The translations under genes and the position numbers were made by a program. 64,000 nucleotides of DNA, taken from contig QIAN01000268.1 of assembly GCA_003225005.1 (NCBI GenBank), positions 49,262-113,261 of the forward strand, in the 5' to 3' direction. The notes under the pieces were generated by a model. The model made no database searches and was not told where the DNA came from. It worked only from the letters and a program-made list of their open reading frames with translations. Of this stretch, positions 18,831-27,429 are shown one piece after another; positions within the stretch are counted from its first letter, which is position 1, and each line of letters begins with the position of its first letter. Source of the DNA: Acidobacteriota bacterium (GTDB lineage Bacteria > Acidobacteriota > Terriglobia > Terriglobales > Acidobacteriaceae).

Positions 18831-19562
18831 ATGCCTGAACAACTCTGGGTTACCGCAATTCTCAATCGCCTGTTCGCCGCCCCGGTGACTGCTTTGCTGC
18901 GGGCAATTCACATGGAACCGCGGCACCCGCAGGCGCCCATTCCCAACACTTTCGCGATGGAAGTGCTGGTCTTCCTGTTCCTGCTCGCGTTGTTCTTAAT
19001 GCTACGTTCGCGCTTGTCAGTCGAAAGACCGGGAGCACTACAACATATCTTCGAAGGTGCACAGGGATTCATCCATCAGCAAAGCCAGGAGATCATCGGG
19101 CACCACAGCGAAGGCTACACACCGTTCCTCGCTACGCTGGGATTCTTTATCCTTTTCTGCAACTTGATTGGCCTGATCCCGGGCTTCGAATCGCCAACGG
19201 CACTCCCTATTGTTCCCCTTGGCTGTGCCCTGTGCGCGTTCTTTTATTATCACGTGCAGGGATTCAAACATTCAGGAGTGGCGTACCTTAAACACTTCGC
19301 GGGGCCGATGCCGATTTTGGCTCCGTTGATGATCCCCATCGAAATCGTGAGTCACCTGGCCCGGGCGTTATCACTTACTATTCGTCTCTTCGCCAACATG
19401 TTCGCCGGCGACATGGTGACTTGGGTTTTCTTTTCGCTGGTTCCAATCGGCATTCCCATCATATTCTTGGGGCTTCATATTGGTGTGTCGTTCCTGCAGA
19501 CATATATTTTTATTCTATTGACCACGGTTTATCTGGCCGGCGCAGTCGGCGAAGAGCACTGA
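18831..19562 (+). CDS. atpB: F0F1 ATP synthase subunit A
   Basis: LATLGFFILFCNLIGLIPGFESPT...PIEIVSHLARALSLTIRLFANMFAGDMV...YIFILLTTVYLAGAVGEEH. Confidence 0.95.
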   Translation: MPEQLWVTAILNRLFAAPVTALLRAIHMEPRHPQAPIPNTFAMEVLVFLFLLALFLMLRSRLSVERPGALQHIFEGAQGFIHQQSQEIIGHHSEGYTPFLATLGFFILFCNLIGLIPGFESPTALPIVPLGCALCAFFYYHVQGFKHSGVAYLKHFAGPMPILAPLMIPIEIVSHLARALSLTIRLFANMFAGDMVTWVFFSLVPIGIPIIFLGLHIGVSFLQTYIFILLTTVYLAGAVGEEH

Positions 19563-19565
19563 ATT

Positions 19566-19673
19566 CTAGTTTTGAGTTTCCGGTTCCTATGGCATTGCCG
19601 CGCACCATTTCGCGCACCTGAGTGGCGAGGTTGTGGCAAGGCGCTGAAACAGAAACTGGAAACTAGAAACGGC
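19566..19673. repeat. inverted heptad arrays between atpB and atpE
   Basis: CTAGTTT TGAGTTT CCGGTTC (19566-19586) opposite GAAACAG AAACTGG AAACTAG AAAC (19646-19670), both with 7-bp period. Confidence 0.75.
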
Positions 19674-19752
19674 CGTAAGCGTGAGGGCGTCTGTACGGGA
19701 TGACGTCAACCACCCACTGGCGGCAATTCATAAACACTAGGAGAGAAACACC

Positions 19753-20055
19753 ATGCGTAAATTGAGTTATCTGTTCCTGATTTTGTCCGCGTTTTGCTTT
19801 GCTGTGCCGGCGTTCGCACAGGGTGGCGAAGCTGGGGTAACCAACTGGGTAGCCATTACTGCCGGCTTCTCCATGGCCATTGCATCGGCCGGCTGTGGCA
19901 TTGCACAGGCCAAGGCTACGGCCGCTGCGGCTGAAGGTCTGGCCCGCAATCCGGCGGCCCGTCCGGGTATCCAGCTCGCCCTAATTTTGGGTCTGGCCCT
20001 GATCGAGTCGCTGGCCCTCTATACCCTGGTCATCATTTTCGCCAAGGTGAAGTAA
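19753..20055 (+). CDS. atpE: F0F1 ATP synthase subunit C
   Basis: ITAGFSMAIASAGCGIAQAKATAAAAEGLARNPAARPGIQLALILGLALIESLALYTLVIIF. Confidence 0.95.
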   Translation: MRKLSYLFLILSAFCFAVPAFAQGGEAGVTNWVAITAGFSMAIASAGCGIAQAKATAAAAEGLARNPAARPGIQLALILGLALIESLALYTLVIIFAKVK

Positions 20056-20084
20056 TCGCTGTTGGGGAAGAACTTCAAGTTGAA

Positions 20085-20117
20085 GCCTCTGCCGGCTCAA
20101 TCGGTAGGGGCCTTTTT
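20085..20117 (+). terminator. intrinsic terminator after atpE
   Basis: GCCTCTGCCG - GCTCAAT - CGGTAGGGGC stem (with G-T pairs) followed by CCTTTTT. Confidence 0.8.
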
Positions 20118-20170
20118 GTGGTTAGTGGTTGTGGGTAGTTGTTGTCAAGCCCTGAATCGGCCGAGGTAAC

Positions 20171-22789
20171 CTACCCCTTGCGCTGCCCGTCCCACTCTTG
20201 TCCCCTGGCCTGGGGAGCGCGATCCATCGCTTCCACCAGCAGCCGGCGTAAGCGGTAGCGGCTCTCCAAGTCGGTGCTGACGATCTCAAATCCTACTTCA
20301 TTCACTCGCGCTCTCCGTAGCAGCACATGGGCGCGGATCTTCGCCCGCATGCCCACAGGGATTTCCAGATTCGCCTCGCTACCAATTCGCAGGTTGTCTT
20401 CTTTGGTGCCCATGCCGCCGCCCAGGCTCAACTCGCGGATCAATATTCGCGATTTTCCCCAGGAACTCCCAATCGTCGCCGCCACGGTGCGCGAAAGCAC
20501 CATGCGTTCGTAGCGACGTTGCCTTACCCAGGGACACGCCGGAGCGAAATCCAGAGGCGCGATGGCCAATTCAGACGGTTCCAGCCCGCTATCGCTCAGA
20601 ATCTGTGTCCCGTAGCGCGGGTCGGTTTTCGATAGGGCCTGCGCCGCTGCGATACGCAACTCGCGATGATGCGCCCAGCCGAATCTCTTCTTAGATTCCA
20701 CAATTTCTCGTAGCAACGACACCGCTTCCGTGTCCCGCAACCGGCCTAGCGACTCGATCGCTTTGAGCTGCAGAAAAGGCGAGCGTGAGGCGGTCTCTCC
20801 CGGTCGTGCCATTGCCGCCAACGGGGGTGCGGCTGTCAGGTCACCGCTCATGCCGATCTCGTCCACCGCCTCCGGCAGGACAAGTGGATCTAAAATCTCC
20901 GCCAGCTCCAAGAGCGTGCGACCGCGGTCAGCCGCTGCTCCGAAAGCCGTTTGCCGGACCACGACATCGTGATAAAAACGATTCCATTCGGGCAGTCGGA
21001 CGGGCAGCAATTCAAGCAATGTGCCGACATCCAAACGGCTCAAAATTCCGACAACTCCTGAGGCCTGGCGCGCCTGACCGGTGCGCAGCACCTCCCGCAA
21101 TTGCAGGAGCGCGGGAGAACCGAGCTCCTTGACCAGTTCCACCATACGATCGCACTCGTCACGCCGCATGCAGCGGAAGAAACGATCTGCGATGTGTTCC
21201 ACGCCGGCCTGTGAAGTGCGGCGAAGTAAAGTCAGCAAGTCGGGTGGGATAGATTCCGAGCGTAAGGCATCTTCGATGAACTCCGGCAGACGGTTTTCAA
21301 CGCCTACGCGCGGGCGCAGGTCATTCACCAGCACTGGCCGGTCTTTTCCCACCCTTTCCATGCCCGTGCAAACTTCGTTTACCGCGGCGTAGTTCTTGGA
21401 CACACTGGCTTCCTGGCTGAGGCGGACGAAAGCGGCGCTGAGCAGACTTTGCAGTTCGGGATCTTTTTCCGCTGCTAGTTGTTCGCCAAGCTTGCGGATG
21501 GCCGCGCCCATCGTCTCCCCGCCCATCCGCGAATACAGATCCGCCAGCTGGCTCAGTCCGATGGCTGTCTTGCGGCGTGGCTCGAGCTCTTTAGCGCTTA
21601 GGCAGGCAAAATAGTTGTTGAGAATTGCGGTCGCTGTTTCTTTGTCATCCCGCTCCAGCAATACTTCAACGAACTGCCGCAGGTTGCGTGGAGGTACGCA
21701 GGGAGCTTCGTGCGACAGCAAAACACTCTTTTTGCCGGCTTCGGGCACTTCTGCCCAGAACATGCGGTCCAAAATGTCGGCGTGTGACTCGACCAGCATG
21801 CCGGCCTTGCTCATCTTGTCTTCCTGCAGGCGCAGAATCTGGCGCAGCGAGTCCATCTGCCGGCTCATGTGCTCCATCATCTGGTGCACGGCGTTGACTT
21901 TGATTTCGCCCTTCTGGTAGCGCTCCATGGCAAACCGGATCGCCATGTGCTCCGCCGCCTTCATAAGCAGGGGAGCATCGTTTTCGTCTTGAGTTGTCCT
22001 CGCTGCCAGGCTTCCCAGCAATTGCTGCAGGTTGAGCCGGATATTCGGATCGGTTTCTCCTACTTCTTTTTGCAGATCTTCGGGGCGAACGTTGGGATCG
22101 GTCTGGACTTGTCCGAACCGGGTCAGCAGCCTTATGGCCTGGATTACTTCGACCTCCTGAAGCGGCACCACAGATCCGCTCCAGTCCATGGCAGTCCCCG
22201 TTCCTGGTACCGGGCCGCCAGCTCCCCCAATCGGAAGGTTTGGAACGCTTCCCAGCGGCGCTCCGCCAGCTTGGCCTCCGCCCCCCGAACTGGCACCTTC
22301 GGCTGCAGCGATGAGCTGCAACAATTTTTGGGGATCATTCAACCACTGCTTGAACTCCGGTCCCAGGGTTTGCGCGGCGATCTGCGCGGCGATGCTAACG
22401 TCTCCCGTAAACGGATCGGCCGCCACAAATTTCACTTCGTTGATCTTGATGGTGCTTTTCTTGCTGCCGCCACTCAACGCTTCTTTGATTTGCTTGGAGA
22501 CGTCCTGGGCCTTGGAGCCGGCCACCGTAAAGGCGCGTACCAGACGGGTGAAATCCTCGATCGTAACCTCTTTCGAGAAGTGCAGGCTGGCTAGCCCTGC
22601 CGTAGTCAAGAGCTGGGCGAAACTCTTTTCGGCCTGTCCGGCTTCCAGCGGGATCCCATCCAGCAGCAGCTTGTTGTCGGAGACCCCGAGGAGAAACCCG
22701 CCCTCTCCCCCCTTGGGTAACCCTTGCTGCAATTCGCTCCAGGCGGTCTCGAACTGGCCTTCGGTGCGTTTGTGATCGAAACCATACAT
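20171..22789 (-). CDS. large HEAT-repeat-like protein with C-terminal PilZ-like segment
   Basis: Helical repeats (LLREIVESKKRFGWAHHRELRIAAAQALSK); C-terminus RILIRELSLGGGMGTKEDNLRIGSEANLEIPVGMRAKIRAHVLLRRARVNEVGFEIVS resembles PilZ. Confidence 0.6.
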   Translation of the reverse strand: MYGFDHKRTEGQFETAWSELQQGLPKGGEGGFLLGVSDNKLLLDGIPLEAGQAEKSFAQLLTTAGLASLHFSKEVTIEDFTRLVRAFTVAGSKAQDVSKQIKEALSGGSKKSTIKINEVKFVAADPFTGDVSIAAQIAAQTLGPEFKQWLNDPQKLLQLIAAAEGASSGGGGQAGGAPLGSVPNLPIGGAGGPVPGTGTAMDWSGSVVPLQEVEVIQAIRLLTRFGQVQTDPNVRPEDLQKEVGETDPNIRLNLQQLLGSLAARTTQDENDAPLLMKAAEHMAIRFAMERYQKGEIKVNAVHQMMEHMSRQMDSLRQILRLQEDKMSKAGMLVESHADILDRMFWAEVPEAGKKSVLLSHEAPCVPPRNLRQFVEVLLERDDKETATAILNNYFACLSAKELEPRRKTAIGLSQLADLYSRMGGETMGAAIRKLGEQLAAEKDPELQSLLSAAFVRLSQEASVSKNYAAVNEVCTGMERVGKDRPVLVNDLRPRVGVENRLPEFIEDALRSESIPPDLLTLLRRTSQAGVEHIADRFFRCMRRDECDRMVELVKELGSPALLQLREVLRTGQARQASGVVGILSRLDVGTLLELLPVRLPEWNRFYHDVVVRQTAFGAAADRGRTLLELAEILDPLVLPEAVDEIGMSGDLTAAPPLAAMARPGETASRSPFLQLKAIESLGRLRDTEAVSLLREIVESKKRFGWAHHRELRIAAAQALSKTDPRYGTQILSDSGLEPSELAIAPLDFAPACPWVRQRRYERMVLSRTVAATIGSSWGKSRILIRELSLGGGMGTKEDNLRIGSEANLEIPVGMRAKIRAHVLLRRARVNEVGFEIVSTDLESRYRLRRLLVEAMDRAPQARGQEWDGQRKG

Positions 22790-23126
22790 CCGCGCATACT
22801 TAATGAGGATGTTGAGGCTATGGACGAAGGCCCGAGCCGAGGCGGTCCGGCTTTCATGAGTTGTGCTGGTGGCAGCGATAAAAGCTCCTATAACCGCAGG
22901 CTCTGCAGTACAAGCTTAAAGCTGGAGATAAGACCTCGCACATTACGGAGGTAATAGAACGACCTGGCGCTTTTCTCGTGGCAGATCGGCCAAACTCGCG
23001 GAAACGGCAATCTCAGTGCTGCTGCGATCAGCCATTTCAACAGTCCATCGAGACACGTGAGGAAACGGCAGAATCGGCCTTTGCCCTGATCCTGGGATTG
23101 GCCGGTTCAGTAGCGAAAATGGTAAC

Positions 23127-24836
23127 GTGGATTCTCTGATTCCAGGGACTGACTTGCCTGGTTCAGCCGCAACTCCGATGACAGCCAGGAAAACCACCGG
23201 CCTGCGTGTCTGGATGAGACGCGTTCTCGAAGAGTGCGACCGCGCCGCCGCAGACTTTACCCCCGATCCTGTGCATGATCTGCGCGTTGCCCTGCGCCGT
23301 TGCCGATCTTTGGCTGACGGCATGATGGCAATGGACCCCGATCCCGAATGGGGGATGATGAAGAAGGCGGGCAGGCGCCTGTTCGGAAAACTTGGCGAAT
23401 TACGAGATGCGCACGTCATGATGGAGTGGGTGGAGAAGCTCAGCCGCTCGCACGATTCGGGAAAGGAGGTGAGCACAGGTTCGCCCAACCCTTGGGGGCA
23501 ATCGTATGGAGAATCATCTCAAGATGGAGATCCGAGGGACCCGGTCGCCCATGCTTTACTCGAGATTCTTGCGCGTCGTGAGAAGGAACAAACGCGCACT
23601 GCCCGTGTGGCTCTGGATGAATTCGACCGCAAACAGTGGCGCCAGTGGAGCAGGACTCTGCCTCGACGTGCTGCTCGTATCCGACCGGGGAGTCTCCTGT
23701 TCAAGCATCTGGCTCTCGAGCGCTGGATGCAGGCCCACGAGCTCCACCGGGCCGGGCTCCGCAACCGCTCACAGACGGCTTTCCACAGACTGCGCATCGG
23801 CATAAAGCGTTTTCGCTACACTGTCGAAAATTTTCTGCCCGAACTGCATCTGGCCTGGAGTCACGATCTGAAAGATTTGCAGGATTTGCTCGGCGAAGTG
23901 CATGACTTGGACGTGCTGTGGGCGACTGCGTCTTCCTGCCAGGTCTTTCCTGATGAGGAAGCTCGAGGTCGCTGGCATGCCAGAATCCTCGCCGAACGGA
24001 CGGCGCGGATCGATCTCTATCGGGAAAAGATGGTCGGTGCTCATGCTCTCTGGAACATTTGGCGCGCTGCGTTGCCACAAGGCCGTCAGATTCATACCAT
24101 CGCCACCAATCGCATGAAACTGTGGGCGAAGGTCCTTGATCCTGACTTCGAGCATTCACAGCGCGTCACGAGCTTCGCAATGCAACTACTCGAAGACTTG
24201 ACTGCGGCAGGGTGGCTGTCCACGACGGATGGAATTGACGCCCGCTCGACTCTGCTGGCCGCCGGACTGCTCCATGATGTCGGCAAGTCGAAGCAAAAAA
24301 GTGGACATCATAAGGCCTCCTTCAAGTGGATTCGCAACCACGATGCTCCGCTAGGCTGGAAAACTGAAGACCTGCGGCGTGCCGCCATTGTCGCCCGCTA
24401 TCACCGTGGCGCGTTGCCTACGGGAAGGCATAGGGCGCTGAGGGAGCTTCCTCCTCCCGAACAAAAACTGACGATTCAGTTGGCGGCGATTCTGCGCCTG
24501 GCGAATGCTCTGGACGCGGCCCATGACGGTCGCATTCGCCGTGTGCGGCTCGAAAATCATGTCCGCCACACTAACCGCAGAAACCCAATTCGTTCGGGGC
24601 AGGGTGAGCGAAATTCTTCGCATCCGGACTCCGGCTCCAAAGCGAAACAAGTGATCACCATCGCGGTCGAAGGATACGCTGCGTTTGGGCGAAATGCCCG
24701 AGCCATCGCTGCAGAGCGCCATTTGCTGGAAACGGTTCTACGCCGACCTGTTCTTGTTAGGCGGATGAGGAATTTGCCGTTGGGCAAGGGCAAACATCGG
24801 TCGGTCCCTGAGGTTTACGGCAAGTCGTCAAAATAG
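23127..24836 (+). CDS. CHAD domain fused to HD domain protein
   Basis: DPVHDLRVALRRCRSLADGM...ELRDAHVMMEW...FHRLRIGIKRFRYTVENFLPEL...LLAAGLLHDVGKSKQKSGHHKASFKWI. Confidence 0.8.
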   Translation: MDSLIPGTDLPGSAATPMTARKTTGLRVWMRRVLEECDRAAADFTPDPVHDLRVALRRCRSLADGMMAMDPDPEWGMMKKAGRRLFGKLGELRDAHVMMEWVEKLSRSHDSGKEVSTGSPNPWGQSYGESSQDGDPRDPVAHALLEILARREKEQTRTARVALDEFDRKQWRQWSRTLPRRAARIRPGSLLFKHLALERWMQAHELHRAGLRNRSQTAFHRLRIGIKRFRYTVENFLPELHLAWSHDLKDLQDLLGEVHDLDVLWATASSCQVFPDEEARGRWHARILAERTARIDLYREKMVGAHALWNIWRAALPQGRQIHTIATNRMKLWAKVLDPDFEHSQRVTSFAMQLLEDLTAAGWLSTTDGIDARSTLLAAGLLHDVGKSKQKSGHHKASFKWIRNHDAPLGWKTEDLRRAAIVARYHRGALPTGRHRALRELPPPEQKLTIQLAAILRLANALDAAHDGRIRRVRLENHVRHTNRRNPIRSGQGERNSSHPDSGSKAKQVITIAVEGYAAFGRNARAIAAERHLLETVLRRPVLVRRMRNLPLGKGKHRSVPEVYGKSSK

Positions 24837-25169
24837 TCGCGTGGTTTGGAGCGATCTCGCGGCTTTCCTTTCCACTTGTCAAAAATTCTGGCGACCTCAC
24901 TCCTTTTAGCCGAGAGAAACTTTGGCCACAGTTCTTTCTTGTCAGGAACCCGATATCCGAGTGGGTTGTTGAACGAGTTGTTAATCGCGATAGCGGTGTC
25001 GTCAGCTTCATTGAGCCCTGGCCAAGACTGCAAAACTTTTTTCACCTCAGCGCGTTCCAGCCCAAATAGTGCGCGGAACTCCAGTCCGGAAAGAACGGTC
25101 CATCAACGGCTGCTGTAAGCACTCCTGCAAGACGTCTAGCTCCGCCGCATTCAAATCGGTTATTGGCAT
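24815..25169 (-). pseudogene. small protein of unknown family, frame disrupted near 25070-25095
   Basis: MPITDLNAAELDVLQECLQQPLMDRSF in one frame continues as EFRALFGLERAEVKKVLQSWPGLNEADDTAIAINNSFNNPLGYRV in another (1-nt insertion or 2-nt deletion). Confidence 0.5.
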
Positions 25170-25308
25170 ACTCTTGCCCTGAGCTGACGTTCCTCGATGC
25201 CAGTGCGAAGTAGCACGAAAGGGTCGCATGCCTGGTCCAAGTGAGCGGCCCGAAGCTCCACAGTCACTTCCGTCAGCCGGCTTCGGGGGGATACAACGTA
25301 AACATCTC

Positions 25309-25860
25309 ATGACTCACGCCCAACTGGTCGAAAAAGCTGTCCACTGGCTTCGCCGCTATCGCTGCGGAGTGGTGCTCTCCGAACAGGCCTGCGCTAGCGG
25401 CGAGATGCCGGACGCCATTGGCTGGAAGCGCGCTTGTCACTCCGTACTCGTCGAGTGCAAGGTCACCCGTGCCGACTTTCTTGCCGACCGCGCCAAGTCC
25501 TGTCGTCAGAAGCCGGAACAGGGTGTGGGCAGCGAGCGCTTCTATCTGACCCCGGCATCTCTTATTCGCACCGATGAGTTGACTGCCGGTTGGGGATTGC
25601 TCGAATATCGCCGAGGCAGGATCCAGATGGTGCATGCCTCAGCCAAGAATCTCCGCACCCCAACCGGCTTTCGATACGAGATGAACCTATTGCTCGCCAG
25701 CCTGCGCCGCGTGGAACTGCGCATCCAACCTCAATGCATCACCGACTTCCTGAAATGGAAGAATCGCATGATGGAATACAACCGCGGCAGCCTTCCCGAA
25801 GGACTTAGCTCAGCTGAGGAAGAAGCTAACGTGTTCCTCGAACCGGACCTGACTTGTTAA
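25309..25860 (+). CDS. MmcB-like / PD-(D/E)XK-type protein
   Basis: EKAVHWLRRYRCGVVLSEQACASGEMPDAIGWKRACHSVLVECKVTRADFLADRAK. Confidence 0.65.
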   Translation: MTHAQLVEKAVHWLRRYRCGVVLSEQACASGEMPDAIGWKRACHSVLVECKVTRADFLADRAKSCRQKPEQGVGSERFYLTPASLIRTDELTAGWGLLEYRRGRIQMVHASAKNLRTPTGFRYEMNLLLASLRRVELRIQPQCITDFLKWKNRMMEYNRGSLPEGLSSAEEEANVFLEPDLTC

Positions 25861-25964
25861 GGGTGTGCATTGAGGACGCGAGTCTGGCTAGCCCGTGAAT
25901 GGGAGCGGCTGAAGTGCGATACCCCGAAGGCGAGAGCTACACCTAGAGCTAGAACCAAAAACAA

Positions 25965-25988
25965 GAACCGGGCTGGTTGGCCCGGTTC
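25965..25988. terminator. perfect 9-bp hairpin after MmcB-like gene, no T-tract
   Basis: GAACCGGGC-TGGTTG-GCCCGGTTC. Confidence 0.4.
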
Positions 25989-26393
25989 GTTGAGCGTCGG
26001 GTTGAGATGCGGTTACATCGCAGCTCGGCGCGGACTGGCGCTGTGACTTGCCACTGGTTGGATTAGGACCAGTCCGGTCACCCGGTACGGCCTCCTCGCG
26101 TCAGCCCAAACATCGACAGATCCGAGAAGCGCGGACACACAGACTGGAGAGAGTGCACGTAATGGTCCACTCGTTTATTCTAGAATAACTCAATGGGTTA
26201 TTTGTAAGTTGCTGTGGATAAAGCGTTTTATCTGTGTAGCGACATTCCATGGTCGCCAAGAAAACAGCTTGGGTCAGAGCAAACTCTTGCATAAGATGCA
26301 CAATATGCTGTGCACCACTCTCACCAAAGTGTGAACGCCCGTCTTACGAGATGAAGATGTCCTCTCGGCGAGAGAAAGACGTGCTAGAGCTGC

Positions 26394-26993
26394 CTACAGC
26401 TCTCGCCGCCCTTCCATCGCCTTCAGCATGGTGATCTCGTCGGTGTATTCGATGTCGCTGCCGACGGGGATGCCCATCGCGATGCGGGTGACTTTCACGC
26501 CCGCGCGCTTCAGTTGCTGCGAGAGATAGGTGGAGGTGGCTTCGCCTTCTACGGTGGGGTTGGTGGCGATGATGACTTCGTCCACGCTGCCCGCGTCGAC
26601 ACGAGTGATGAGGTTGGCGATGCGAAGTTGCTCAGGCCCAATACCATGCAGCGGCGAGATCGAGCCGTGAAGCACGTGGTATACGCCGTTAAAGTGCTTT
26701 GTCTTTTCGATGGCGGCGATGTTGGTAGGCTCTTCGACCACGCACACCAGGCTCTGATTGCGCGTGGCGCTGCTGCAATAGACGCACGGGTCAAGCTCCG
26801 TGATGTTGTTGCACACTGAGCACAGCCGCAAGTTGGCCTTGACGTCGCGGACGGCGGTGGCCAGGGCTTCCGCATCTTCGTCGCTCGATCTGAGGATGTA
26901 GAACGCCAGGCGCTGCGCGCTCTTGCTGCCGATGCCCGGCAGCTTCTTGAGTTCATCAATCAACCGGGACATCGGCTCAGGAAATCGAGACAT
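26394..26993 (-). CDS. recR: recombination mediator RecR
   Basis: [31 protein letters not shown]...[16 protein letters not shown]...[20 protein letters not shown]. Confidence 0.97.
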   Translation of the reverse strand: MSRFPEPMSRLIDELKKLPGIGSKSAQRLAFYILRSSDEDAEALATAVRDVKANLRLCSVCNNITELDPCVYCSSATRNQSLVCVVEEPTNIAAIEKTKHFNGVYHVLHGSISPLHGIGPEQLRIANLITRVDAGSVDEVIIATNPTVEGEATSTYLSQQLKRAGVKVTRIAMGIPVGSDIEYTDEITMLKAMEGRREL

Positions 26994-27116
26994 TCGTCAG
27001 TCCAGTTTCACTTCAATGGTCATTGTGAGCGGAGTGAAGACCATGCAGTCTGCTTGCAGCGGGAAAATGCAGAGCTCCTTCACTTTGTTCAGAATGATAA
27101 CAGTAAAGGGAGACAT

Positions 27117-27422
27117 CTAGAGTCCGCCGATGCCGAGCCCACCCAGCATGCCGCCGACGGTGGACTGCATCATCGTATCGATCTTGCGTGCGGCTTCGTT
27201 CACCGCGGCGAGAACCAAATCTTGTAGCATCTCGACATCGCCCGACTTCACCGCCTCCGGATCGATACGCAAGCTAAGGAGCTGCTTGCGGCCATCCATT
27301 TTGGCCGTGACCGTGCCGCCGCCCGACGATGCTTCGACTACCGTCTCCTGCATTTTCTTCTGCAGAGTGTCGTACTGCGCTTTGGCTTTCGACATCAAAT
27401 CTTGCAGATTGAATCCGCCCAT
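27117..27422 (-). CDS. ybaB: YbaB/EbfC family nucleoid-associated protein
   Basis: MGGFNLQDLMSKAKAQYDTLQKKMQETVVEASSGGGTVTAKMDGRKQLLSLRIDPEAV. Confidence 0.93.
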   Translation of the reverse strand: MGGFNLQDLMSKAKAQYDTLQKKMQETVVEASSGGGTVTAKMDGRKQLLSLRIDPEAVKSGDVEMLQDLVLAAVNEAARKIDTMMQSTVGGMLGGLGIGGL

Positions 27423-27429
27423 AGTGGCT

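Noticed and set aside
21869-22594. Plus-strand 241-aa ORF inside the HEAT-like gene
   Set aside because: Shadow frame of the 872-aa minus-strand ORF with no recognisable domain.
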